Source: Gemmatimonadota bacterium (GTDB taxonomy: Bacteria > Latescibacterota > UBA2968 > UBA8231). Taken from it: a DNA stretch of 22,121 nucleotides. The notes under the pieces are model-generated. The model saw only the letters and a list, made by a program, of their open reading frames with translations, did no database searches and was not told the DNA's origin. This document shows, one piece after another, positions 1 through 6,864 of the stretch (its first letter is position 1; each line of letters starts with the position of its first letter). A program made the position numbers and the translations under genes. The stretch is from positions 1-22,121 of the forward strand of contig JAPPEF010000004.1 in NCBI GenBank assembly GCA_028875335.1. The letters are read 5' to 3'.

Positions 1-457
1 TGAGCCGATAGATGTACACGCCCGCGCCCACCGGCCGACCCGCCGCATCCGTAGCGTCCCAGTGCGCCGTATGCGCCCCCGCCGGCCGTTCCCCATCCAC
101 CAACGTCGCCAGCCGCTGCCCGAGCAGGTTCAACACCTCTAACCGCACGTGGGTAGTGGTTGGTATCTGGTAGGGAATGATGGTGGAAGGATTGAACGGA
201 TTGGGATAATTCTGCCCCAATGCAAAATCCTGCGGCAGGGCCGGCCCGCCCACGGTTGCCAGCGGCAGGGCAAAATACCCGGCCTCGTCCGTGGTCGTGC
301 CCACGGAGCGGCGCAGGTCAGTTAGGTCGAACAGCCGCACCTGGACCCCAGCCGCCGCCGGCCCCGACGCCCGCCAGACCCGACCCTTAAGCAGCGGCTC
401 AGCACCAACGCTGACACTCAACACCAAGCCGAGAAGACTGACCATAAATGACTGCAT
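1..457 (-). CDS. Secreted protein with FlgD-like/type IX sorting domain, partial
   Basis: The reading frame starts at ATG 455-457 and runs off the left edge; 152 residues are visible. A good ribosome-binding site (AAGGAGC) lies about 8 nt upstream. Residues 1-19 form a signal peptide with a hydrophobic core. Residues 21-70 read like a short carboxypeptidase-regulatory-type beta domain. Residues 75-152 match the type A sorting/FlgD-like domain: NYPNPFNP at 83-90, the LEVLNLLGQRLATL strand and the W-D-A-T-D...GVYIYRL ending. Such domains direct export through the type IX system and usually sit at the very C-terminus. The protein may therefore end within about 20 residues outside the window, which would make it a small secreted protein of about 170 residues. 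An alternative start at M5 is possible. Function beyond export is unknown. Confidence 0.8.
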   Translation of the reverse strand, partial: MQSFMVSLLGLVLSVSVGAEPLLKGRVWRASGPAAAGVQVRLFDLTDLRRSVGTTTDEAGYFALPLATVGGPALPQDFALGQNYPNPFNPSTIIPYQIPTTTHVRLEVLNLLGQRLATLVDGERPAGAHTAHWDATDAAGRPVGAGVYIYRL

Positions 458-679
458 TAGAAAAGCTCCTTGTAGAAGCGATTGAGTTAGAAAACGGTCT
501 CGTATCTTAAGTTTATTTGAATCGGCGCACTCATAGAGCCATATTCAAGTTTCACGACAAAATCTGAACAGAATGAGTCCGCCTAGTGGGCAATATGCCA
601 CCGATGTAACCGATGCGCAAGGCTACAAAAGTCAAAACTGCGTAACGTCAGATAATAGAGCTACATAGGAACGAACGAC

Positions 680-2146
680 CTATTGCCGGCTCGTCTGCAG
701 ATAGTCTTCTAGATCGCCGACGATAGCGCGGAAGAGCCGCTCTGCCTCCGTGCGAAATTCCGCCCTCTCGCGGCGGCAGTGCAGGGGCCAGACTTGCTCC
801 CGATAGCGCCTTTCGAGCCCGTCCTGATAGGCCGAGGGCAAGGCCGCAATCTGCAACGCGCGAATTTCGCCAAAGCTGATATTCGGCGTGCCCACTCCGT
901 TGGCGTAGGCGGCGATCTGCTCGCGGCCCAGCCGCGTCTTGAAAAAGAACCAAGCGTAAAATGGATTGAGCCCTTCCAAGCGAATCAGATCGACAAAACA
1001 ACCTACATTGGCCGGCCTGCTCCCCAAATACACCGCGAGGCGGTTCCGCCCCAAGGCACCGGCACCGGACCGCGACAACAGCAAGTCCCCGGGACGCACG
1101 CGGCTGCGCGGGGGATCGTGCACACCTGCGGGTGCGACGCACAAAAGCGCGCGCTCGTCGAGCCCGGTTTCGGCGATGTCGCCCTGCCGGATGACCGGCA
1201 CCCCAGCCTCTACGTGCTGAGGGCGGCCGCCCGTGACAATCGGCCCGTACGTCAAATGGCAGATGTATTCTCCCAACGAGACCAGTCGCAAACGGCCCGC
1301 CAAGCGGCGCACGGCAGCGCGCCCTTGCCAGAAGCGCGGATCCCAACGCTGGGAACGCAGCGCGCGCTGCCCTACGCTCAAGAGCGAGGCCTCTGGACCT
1401 TGGCGGGCCGGAGTGCCAAGCAAGAGCTGGGTGCGCTGTGCGTACTGTTCTACAATCGGCCTCTTCCCGACTGGTGCGATCAGCCGCGCCTTGGTCCGAG
1501 CCAGCGGCTTGCTGCGGCGCAAGACTACCAAGGCCGTCTGCACCTTGTTGAAGGCTCCAGGCAAAGCGACGACGGCCCGCACTTCAGCGCGCGCTAACAG
1601 CCAGTCGCGCATGTCTTGCCGTCGGGCATTGGCGAAGAATCCCTCGGGCAATATCAGAGCTATCCAACCAGCGGGCCGAGTCAGTTGCAGTGCGCGCTCG
1701 ACAAAAAGCGACTCCACTGGGAAGGCGCGCATCTGCTTTTGTCCATCGAGCAGCCTAAAGCGCCGGGCGAGCCGACAAGGTCCATCCGCCCCGAACAAGG
1801 GCAGCATCGGCCCCAATTTGCCAAAAGGCGGGTTGGCCAACACGCAATCGAACGACTCGTCCTCTACCTTGGGAAAGGTGCCGAGCAAGCCGTCGCCGGT
1901 GTAAAAGCAATCTGCCTGACTGCACCCTCGCTCGGCCAGCCCCTCGTCGATCTCAATGCCCGTGGTCTGATAAGCTCGCCCAACGACGGCCAACAATGCC
2001 CCCTCGCCCGCCGCTGGATCAACCACGCGTGCGCCAGCACCCAGATCTTTTCCCGCGAGCGTGCACACCGCGTTCCAAGCCAGTTGTGCTACCGCTGCGG
2101 GTGTAAAGTGTTGCGCTAGGGTTTTCCCGTTTCCCCCGTTACTCAT
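680..2146 (-). CDS. N6-adenine DNA methyltransferase fused to HsdS-like specificity domain
   Basis: A 488-residue protein with two parts. The N-terminal half is a gamma-type adenine methyltransferase: QHFTP at 12-16, SAM-binding motif I VDPAAGEGALL at 42-52, and catalytic motif IV NPPF at 105-108 followed by GK. Residues about 287-440 resemble a type I target-recognition domain: YGPIVTGG, VPVIRQGDI, PGDLLLSRSG, and the TPNISFGEIRALQI stretch typical of HsdS. It should methylate adenine in a sequence context chosen by its single specificity domain. No restriction subunit or helicase is nearby, so it is either an orphan methyltransferase or the M-S part of a split system. The start has no strong ribosome-binding site, but the residues before QHFTP are of normal length. 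It diverges from ssb across 188 bp. Confidence 0.88.
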   Translation of the reverse strand: MSNGGNGKTLAQHFTPAAVAQLAWNAVCTLAGKDLGAGARVVDPAAGEGALLAVVGRAYQTTGIEIDEGLAERGCSQADCFYTGDGLLGTFPKVEDESFDCVLANPPFGKLGPMLPLFGADGPCRLARRFRLLDGQKQMRAFPVESLFVERALQLTRPAGWIALILPEGFFANARRQDMRDWLLARAEVRAVVALPGAFNKVQTALVVLRRSKPLARTKARLIAPVGKRPIVEQYAQRTQLLLGTPARQGPEASLLSVGQRALRSQRWDPRFWQGRAAVRRLAGRLRLVSLGEYICHLTYGPIVTGGRPQHVEAGVPVIRQGDIAETGLDERALLCVAPAGVHDPPRSRVRPGDLLLSRSGAGALGRNRLAVYLGSRPANVGCFVDLIRLEGLNPFYAWFFFKTRLGREQIAAYANGVGTPNISFGEIRALQIAALPSAYQDGLERRYREQVWPLHCRRERAEFRTEAERLFRAIVGDLEDYLQTSRQ

Positions 2147-2245
2147 TGGTGTATCCCATTTGGGGCAGTGGCCTCTTATTGCGGCCTGTCAAACGGCCTC
2201 TATAACAAATTGCCGAACAAACCATTGGGTACTTAGTCGGCTCGC

Positions 2246-2261
2246 TGGCACACTTTCTGCT
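2246..2261 (+). promoter_or_regulatory. Possible sigma-54 (-24/-12) promoter upstream of ssb
   Basis: The sequence TGGCACACTTTCTGCT keeps TGGCAC and TGCT at the exact spacing of the sigma-54 consensus (GG at 2247-2248, GC at 2259-2260). Two consensus positions differ (A for G after TGGCAC, C for the first T of TTGC). Transcription would start near 2272, about 63 nt before ssb. This is a motif match only and could be chance; no activator site was recognised. Confidence 0.3.
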
Positions 2262-2334
2262 AGTACCATATCCACGCGGTCCGCCAACGGACGCCTCACT
2301 CATTCATTCACGCTCTTCTATCAGGAGGAACCTC

Positions 2335-2736
2335 ATGCCGACCTTAAGGATGCCCAACATCAACCAAGTCGCCCTCAGCGGTCGCTTGGTGCAAGACCCC
2401 GACTTCCGCTTCATGGACAGCGGCGCTGCCCGCTTGCGGGGGCGGATCGCCGTCAACCGCTCCTATCGCGATCGCAATCAAGAATGGCAAGAGGAGACCT
2501 CCTTCTTCGACATCATCCTCTGGCAGAAAGCCGCTGAGACCTTGGCCAAGCGCCTGCACAAGGGCACGCCGGTCTTTATCACTGGCCGCCTGCAAAGCCA
2601 CTCTTGGCGCGGCGACGACGACCAGCCCCGCTTCCGCGTCCAAGTGCAAGTGCGGAATCTGCAAGTTCTAGAAAAAGATGAGGAAGACATGCAGGAGGAA
2701 GGCGTGCAGGAAGAAACCGCCCTCCGAGTGGCTTGA
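2335..2736 (+). CDS. ssb: Single-stranded DNA-binding protein
   Basis: A 133-residue OB-fold protein that coats single-stranded DNA in replication, repair and recombination. Recognisable features are the N-terminal strand NQVALSGRLVQDPDFRF, the RIAVNRSYRD segment, TSFFDIILWQKAAETLAKRLHKG and VFITGRLQ. These match the usual SSB order. The ATG follows a strong AGGAGG with 6 nt spacing. The tail (residues about 113-133) is glutamate/aspartate-rich but short, and it ends in ETALRVA. It lacks the D-D-I-P-F acidic tip through which typical SSBs recruit partner proteins. It stands alone, convergent with the thiolase and divergent from the methyltransferase. It may be a second, accessory SSB. Confidence 0.93.
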   Translation: MPTLRMPNINQVALSGRLVQDPDFRFMDSGAARLRGRIAVNRSYRDRNQEWQEETSFFDIILWQKAAETLAKRLHKGTPVFITGRLQSHSWRGDDDQPRFRVQVQVRNLQVLEKDEEDMQEEGVQEETALRVA

Positions 2737-2830
2737 GCAAGGCTTCGACCTGAGCTCAACCGAAGGGAATGCGCGCGGGCAGGCGGGTGCAGTCGGCGGA
2801 CGAACGAGACGCGCCGCGCCCAGCCCGCGC

Positions 2831-4012
2831 TTATTCCATTCGCTCGAAGAGCGCGGCAATGCCCATCCCTCCACCAATGCACAGCGCGGCTATACCCAAC
2901 CGGACGCTGTGCTGTTGCATCTGGTGCAAAAGCGTGGTAGCGATGCGCGCGCCGCTGGCACCGACAGCGTGGCCAAGAGCAATGGCCCCGCCTTGGACAT
3001 TGACCTTGTCCCAGTCCCAATCCAGTTCCCGGCCCACAGCTAGGCTCTGGGCAGCAAACGCTTCGTTGAGTTCGACCCGATCCACGTCTGCGAGCCGGAT
3101 ACCGGTCTGGCCCAACAGTTTGCGGATCGCTGGGGCCGGGCCGATGCCCATAATGCGGGGATCGACGCCAGCACTGGCTGTGCCCCGGAGATAGGCCAGC
3201 GGCACCAACCCGCGTGCCTTGGCCCCTTCTTCAGTCATCAACAGCAGCGCGGCAGCACCATCGTTGATTCCCGAAGCATTGCCCGCGGTCACGGTGCCAT
3301 CTTTCTTGAACGCCGGTTTAAGTTGACTTAGCTGCTCGACCGTAGTCTTAGGGCGCGGATGCTCATCTGTTGCAAAGATGGTCTCCCCACCTTTTTGCGC
3401 GATGGATACGGGCACAATCTGGCCTGCAAACGCCTCTTGCTCTTGGGCGTTGGTCCACCGCTGTTGACTCCGCGCGGCGAATTGGTCCTGCTCGGCGCGG
3501 GTAATCTCGTATTCTGCGGCCAAGTTTTCGGCCGTAACCCCCATGTGGCAGTCGTAAAAACAATCCCACAGCCCATCGAGCAGCAGCATGTCCTCAACTT
3601 GGCCGTGCCCTAGTCTCTGACCCCATCGCCCCCCGTGCAAGACGTAGGGTGCCTGGCTCATGTTTTCCATGCCCCCCGCCAGCACTACCTCGGCCTCGCT
3701 GGCCCGCAGGCTCTGGGCGGCCAGCGCAATCGCCTTCAGCCCCGAGCCGCAGAGCTTGTTGACAGTCATTGACGGCACCTCGTACGGCAGTCCGGCGGCG
3801 ATGGCCGCCTGCCGCGCCGGATTGGCCCCAGCCCCGCCCTGATACACCATGCCCATCAACACCTCATCTACTTCGCTCGCTTCCACTTGGCACTCCTCCA
3901 ATGCCGCGGCGAGCACCTTGCCACCCAACTCAGCCGCCGTCACGTCTTGCAGCGCACCGCCAAAGCGGCCCGTGGCTGTACGCCGGGCACTGACTACAAC
4001 TGGATCTGCCAT
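2831..4012 (-). CDS. Acetyl-CoA C-acetyltransferase (thiolase)
   Basis: A 393-residue thiolase of full family length. It condenses two acetyl-CoA to acetoacetyl-CoA, or cleaves 3-ketoacyl-CoA, in the cytoplasm. The nucleophilic cysteine is C88 in NKLCGSG, the catalytic histidine H348 in [10 protein letters not shown], and the second cysteine C378 in [24 protein letters not shown] and NEAFAAQ are also present. Spacing of these residues is almost identical to the well-studied Zoogloea biosynthetic thiolase. The ATG at 4010-4012 follows GAGGTG at about 6 nt. No hydroxyacyl-CoA dehydrogenase or CoA-transferase is adjacent, so it cannot be assigned to polyhydroxybutyrate synthesis or to beta-oxidation from context. 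Confidence 0.95.
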   Translation of the reverse strand: MADPVVVSARRTATGRFGGALQDVTAAELGGKVLAAALEECQVEASEVDEVLMGMVYQGGAGANPARQAAIAAGLPYEVPSMTVNKLCGSGLKAIALAAQSLRASEAEVVLAGGMENMSQAPYVLHGGRWGQRLGHGQVEDMLLLDGLWDCFYDCHMGVTAENLAAEYEITRAEQDQFAARSQQRWTNAQEQEAFAGQIVPVSIAQKGGETIFATDEHPRPKTTVEQLSQLKPAFKKDGTVTAGNASGINDGAAALLLMTEEGAKARGLVPLAYLRGTASAGVDPRIMGIGPAPAIRKLLGQTGIRLADVDRVELNEAFAAQSLAVGRELDWDWDKVNVQGGAIALGHAVGASGARIATTLLHQMQQHSVRLGIAALCIGGGMGIAALFERME

Positions 4013-4075
4013 GGTTTCACCTCTATTTCGTTGACGCAGCTAGTCGCGCTACGTATTTTTTTAACCTCATAACGT

Positions 4076-4093
4076 AAGCTCGGAACCGAGTTT
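4076..4093. repeat. Imperfect palindrome between divergent genes
   Basis: AAGCTCGG and CCGAGTTT face each other around a 2-nt centre, in the 101-bp gap between the thiolase and the 66-residue membrane protein. The location fits an operator for one or both genes, but no regulator gene is adjacent. It may be a chance repeat. Confidence 0.25.
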
Positions 4094-4113
4094 ACAGAAA
4101 GGACGCCGCCGTT

Positions 4114-4314
4114 ATGACCGAATCTACCGAGCGCGTCATCACCCACGCCGAACGCATCGCCAGATTAGAAGGGATTTCCGAACAACTGAGTCAACTCCTT
4201 ATGAAGCTTCGCCGAGATTTTCGTTGGATGATCGGCATTCAGGTGACCGGCTTCCTCGTCATCATCGGAATCACGGTTTCTTTGTTTGTGGCTCTGAAAG
4301 GAGGAGTGGGCTAA
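4114..4314 (+). CDS. Small membrane protein with coiled-coil head
   Basis: A 66-residue protein. Residues 1-37 are charged with a heptad-like pattern (ARLEGISEQLSQLLMKLRRDF), consistent with a short coiled coil. Residues about 40-61 form one transmembrane helix (IQVTGFLVIIGITVSLFVAL). The topology resembles XhlA-like or other small coiled-coil anchor proteins of unknown role that are common in metagenome genomes. AAAGGA lies about 10 nt before the ATG. The stop codon is only 6 nt before tRNA-Ala, so the tRNA may be co-transcribed. No function can be assigned. Confidence 0.65.
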   Translation: MTESTERVITHAERIARLEGISEQLSQLLMKLRRDFRWMIGIQVTGFLVIIGITVSLFVALKGGVG

Positions 4315-4320
4315 AGATAT

Positions 4321-4396
4321 GGGGCTGTAGCTCAGCTGGGAGAGCGCGGGCTTTGCAAGCCTGAGGTCGTCGGTTCGATCCCGATCAGCTCCACCA
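4321..4396 (+). tRNA. tRNA-Ala (anticodon UGC)
   Basis: A complete 76-nt cloverleaf with encoded CCA. The acceptor stem GGGGCTG pairs with CAGCTCC (one G-U). The D arm contains AGCTGGGA, the anticodon stem CGGGC pairs with GCCTG around loop TTTGCAA (anticodon TGC at 4354-4356), and the T arm contains GGTTCGATCCC. The UGC anticodon reads GCA and GCG alanine codons, with wobble to the others. Confidence 0.98.
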
Positions 4397-4411
4397 TTTA
4401 AGTGTAACAGC

Positions 4412-4466
4412 GAAGCGGATCTAGAACAAGCACATAGCTTGTGTCTGAGATCCGCTTCTGTTTTTT
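4412..4466 (+). terminator. Rho-independent terminator after tRNA-Ala
   Basis: An 11-bp perfect stem (4412-4422 with 4448-4458) encloses a second 6-bp stem (ACAAGC with GCTTGT). It is followed by CTG and a run of six T (4461-4466). The nested stem makes an unusually stable hairpin. It probably ends transcription of the small membrane protein and tRNA unit. Confidence 0.88.
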
Positions 4467-4511
4467 ACCCCTGCCCAACGCTCATCTCAAAAATTCTATA
4501 TGGAGGACAAG

Positions 4512-6086
4512 ATGCCGCACGATAAATGGAGGCTCATCTACGTCAGCGACCCCTCGGGCAATGCCAACTACGATTTTGACCCAGGCATGGCGCGTCCCCT
4601 CATAACCTCACACCCCGCCAAGCCAGAGGAGTTGCAGCGCATAATCGACAACGTCGCCGCCAACAGGCCCGATACCTTTATCCAAGAGGTCTATAACGCC
4701 GGCTGGACCTTGTACTTCCGCTCTCCGCGCTTTGAGTACGACGCCCGTCCCCAGCACCGGCGCTTTATTCCCATGATGGACGACGGGATCATGCCGCTGC
4801 AGGTGATGCTCGACCAAGCCCGCAAACACGGGATGAATTTTCTCGCTGGTTTTCGCATGAACGACAGCCACGGCGCACCCGACCAAGGGGGGATGTTTCT
4901 TCACAAGAACCCACAGTGGAAAATTGCGGAGATGCCGCAGGGCGTGGCCTTCGTTCCCGGCAACAGGATGGATTTCACCTTTGCCGAGGTGCGCGATTAT
5001 CTCTTTTCAGTGATGGCGGAAGTCGTCGATCAATTCGACGTCGATGGGCTTGAGTTGGTCTTCCGCGAAGGTCTCTACTTTCCAGCTCCCCAAGGCGATA
5101 GAAGCCTGGCGCGCGAGCGCCAACCGCTTATGACTGAACTGATCCAGCGGGTGCGGGAAATGCTGGACCAAGCCGGGAGCAGCCGGGGCCGCGACCTGCA
5201 GTTGGGGGTCCGCGTCCCAGAGACGTTAGAGGAGTGCCACAACTGCGGTCTCGACGTGCCCACCTGGATAGCAGAAGCGCTCATCGACTACGTCGCTCCC
5301 CAAGACGCCATGTATTCGGATTGCAACGCCCCACACCAAGAATTCAGCCAGCTCACCAAGGACACCAAGTGCGAACTCATCCCCGGCCTCCTCCCCTACT
5401 GTGCCAACCTCGACCGGACGGGTCCGCCGTTGACGCTCGAAAACTATCGGGCCTTGGCCCACTCGTTTGCTCGCCAAGGTGCCGACGGGGTCTCCATGTA
5501 CAACTTCCAGATGCACTGGGACGCCTTCTGGAAAGCGACCCGAGATCCAGGGCCAGAGGCCATGTATCCCCTAGCCCTCAGCTACCTGCGAGAACTGCGG
5601 GATCCGGCCAAAATTGCCGCTGGCGCTCGGCACTATCTCTTCCATCCCATGTGGGGTGGCTCTACCGCCTTTGGATCCCCGGGCAAAACCGCGGGTGGAA
5701 TTATCAGAGACGATAAGATCCACCTTGAGCGGACGGAGCAGCAACCTTATGGGCAGTATCATTTCCGCCTGTACGAAAACTTCGACGAAATTGTCTTCGC
5801 CAAACTGTTCTTCCGCGCTACGGGCTTGGGGCCGTACGACCGTATTGAGGTCGATATCAACGGCACGGCCATCCCCGCCGACAAAGTGCGCCACATCTGG
5901 CACAGCGACGGCCGGCACCCGAATCAAGGACGGCCGCTTCCCGCGCATACGACCTGCATTATCGATCTGTCGTCGCCACCCATACGCGACGGCGACAATG
6001 CCCTCGGCGTCCGCTTGCTGTTCTCCGGCCTCCCCGAAGGAGCTGTCGTCATCGACGAACTAGAAGTAACCGTGCTGCCGCGCTAG
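4512..6086 (+). CDS. Glycoside-hydrolase-like TIM-barrel protein with C-terminal beta domain
   Basis: A 524-residue cytoplasmic-looking protein without a signal peptide. I chose ATG 4512 over the in-frame ATG 4500 because TGGAGGA (4501-4507) is a well-placed ribosome-binding site for it. Residues about 1-385 read like a barrel of the glycosyl-hydrolase-like 10 type: LQVMLDQARKHGMNFLAGFRMND, FDVDGLELVFREG at the fourth strand, LQLGVRVPET, IDYVAPQDA and ADGVSMYNF near the last strand. The remaining residues look like a beta-sandwich (IEVDINGTAIP, VRLLFSGLPEG). The role is probably carbohydrate-related, but the reaction is unknown; family members often lack proven activity. The last 95 bp are duplicated downstream. 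A short stem-loop (CTAGCT/AGCTAG, 6083-6098) overlaps the stop codon. Confidence 0.8.
   Translation: MPHDKWRLIYVSDPSGNANYDFDPGMARPLITSHPAKPEELQRIIDNVAANRPDTFIQEVYNAGWTLYFRSPRFEYDARPQHRRFIPMMDDGIMPLQVMLDQARKHGMNFLAGFRMNDSHGAPDQGGMFLHKNPQWKIAEMPQGVAFVPGNRMDFTFAEVRDYLFSVMAEVVDQFDVDGLELVFREGLYFPAPQGDRSLARERQPLMTELIQRVREMLDQAGSSRGRDLQLGVRVPETLEECHNCGLDVPTWIAEALIDYVAPQDAMYSDCNAPHQEFSQLTKDTKCELIPGLLPYCANLDRTGPPLTLENYRALAHSFARQGADGVSMYNFQMHWDAFWKATRDPGPEAMYPLALSYLRELRDPAKIAAGARHYLFHPMWGGSTAFGSPGKTAGGIIRDDKIHLERTEQQPYGQYHFRLYENFDEIVFAKLFFRATGLGPYDRIEVDINGTAIPADKVRHIWHSDGRHPNQGRPLPAHTTCIIDLSSPPIRDGDNALGVRLLFSGLPEGAVVIDELEVTVLPR
5992..6086 (+). repeat. 95-bp direct repeat, copy A (end of the glycoside-hydrolase-like gene)
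   Basis: This segment codes the last 31 residues of the upstream gene. It matches 6743-6837 at a constant offset of 751 bp with four substitutions and no gap. Similarity continues past the stop codon in the CTTTTTAGCTA stretch after a short indel. Confidence 0.95.
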
Positions 6087-6111
6087 CTTTTTAGCTAGTC
6101 ATGTGCGATAG

Positions 6112-6140
6112 AGCTTATTAGATTATTATCACGGTATAAC
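6112..6140 (+). promoter_or_regulatory. Weak promoter candidate for mntA
   Basis: A -10-like TATAAC at 6135-6140 lies in an AT-rich stretch 34 nt before the mntA start. The -35 position (6112-6117) matches the consensus poorly. The AT-rich patch contrasts with the GC-rich surroundings. Confidence 0.3.
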
Positions 6141-6173
6141 GGTCTCCAATTGCGTCGGGAGGAACTGGAGAGT

Positions 6174-6485
6174 ATGACTGAACAAGCCGCAAAATTGCAG
6201 ATTTTTCCAGAGGAGTACCGAGCCGACCTTGAGCGTGCAGTACAGATTCTCAGAGGAGGAGGTTGCAGTGAGGTTCACGTGTTTGGCTCTGTAGCCGAAG
6301 GGCGCACTCGAAAGGGGTCAGACATAGACCTAGCGGTCCGTGGCTGTCAGCCGGAGCGCTTCTTCTCACTGCTCGGGGAACTACTGACTGAACTGGAACA
6401 CCCCGTGGATTTGGTCGATCTGGACCGAGAATCCCGACTAGTTGATTTCCTACAGAAACACTGGCTGCTTGTCCATGTTGGATGA
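6174..6485 (+). CDS. mntA: MNT-family nucleotidyltransferase antitoxin (MntA-like)
   Basis: A 103-residue minimal nucleotidyltransferase. The signature is intact: HVFGSVAEGRTRKGSDIDLAV carries the G-S motif and the D-x-D metal pair, and HPVDLVDLD supplies the third acidic strand. Proteins of this family act as antitoxins that AMPylate and silence a partner HEPN ribonuclease. I prefer ATG 6174, with GGGAGGA (6157-6163) about 10 nt upstream, over the in-frame TTG at 6150. It overlaps the HEPN reading frame by 11 bp, the usual arrangement of MNT-HEPN pairs. Because the partner is decayed, this copy may now be an orphan. It lies between two copies of a 95-bp direct repeat. Confidence 0.85.
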   Translation: MTEQAAKLQIFPEEYRADLERAVQILRGGGCSEVHVFGSVAEGRTRKGSDIDLAVRGCQPERFFSLLGELLTELEHPVDLVDLDRESRLVDFLQKHWLLVHVG

Positions 6486-6716
6486 TATTGTGCGCGATCA
6501 GCTCCGCTCTGAGATTCTGCAGATCGAGGATCTGTTTGCGGAGTTCTCGGAATTGCTCGACAAGTCGGAGAAGAGGCATACCTCGCCTTCCGGCACTTCT
6601 TCCGGCAAGCCTACGCATACGTGCTGCGCTGGGAAGAGATGCGCGACCTGGTGAATGGGTTGGCGTCGACGTGGGCACGGACTAAGACCCAGATAGAGTC
6701 GTGGCTGGAAAATTGA
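6475..6716 (+). pseudogene. hepT: HepT-like HEPN toxin remnant, internally deleted and frameshifted
   Basis: From ATG 6475 the first 32 codons (MLDDIVRDQLRSEILQIEDL...) resemble the N-terminus of HepT-like HEPN proteins. The frame then continues as unrelated sequence and stops at 6654. The expected C-terminal HEPN helix lies in the -1 frame from about 6570 to the TGA at 6714-6716: AYLAFRHFFRQAYAYVLRW, then MRDLVNGLASTW and an I-E-S-W-L-E-N ending. The two fragments total about 80 codons, while this family usually has around 140-160. The middle of the protein is therefore missing, and the frame is broken at the joint. The FRHFFRQAY segment corresponds to the conserved region near the RNase motif. 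An active toxin is unlikely. Confidence 0.75.
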
Positions 6717-6742
6717 CGGCCTCCCAAAGAAGGGCAAAGCCA

Positions 6743-6837
6743 GCGACAATGCCCTCGGCGTCCGCTTGCTGTTCTCCGGCCTCCCCGAAGGGGCTGTCGT
6801 CATCAACGAACTAGAAGTGACCGTACTGCCGCGCTAG
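6743..6837 (+). pseudogene. Orphan 3' end of a glycoside-hydrolase-like gene (repeat copy B)
   Basis: This second copy of the 95-bp segment at 5992-6086 still reads as the C-terminal 31 residues and the stop codon. There is no start codon or upstream coding region. Of four differences, three are silent (GGA/GGG, GTA/GTG, GTG/GTA) and one changes Asp to Asn. The pattern suggests the copy diverged while part of a working paralogous gene. The ABC exporter begins 27 bp after its stop. Confidence 0.88.
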
Positions 6838-6864
6838 TTGTCGCTTTTCAGCTAAGGAGGAACC

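Noticed and set aside
779..1597. Long open frames on the plus strand opposite the methyltransferase
   Set aside because: They are antisense shadows of a GC-rich gene; the minus frame carries clear methyltransferase motifs and these carry none.
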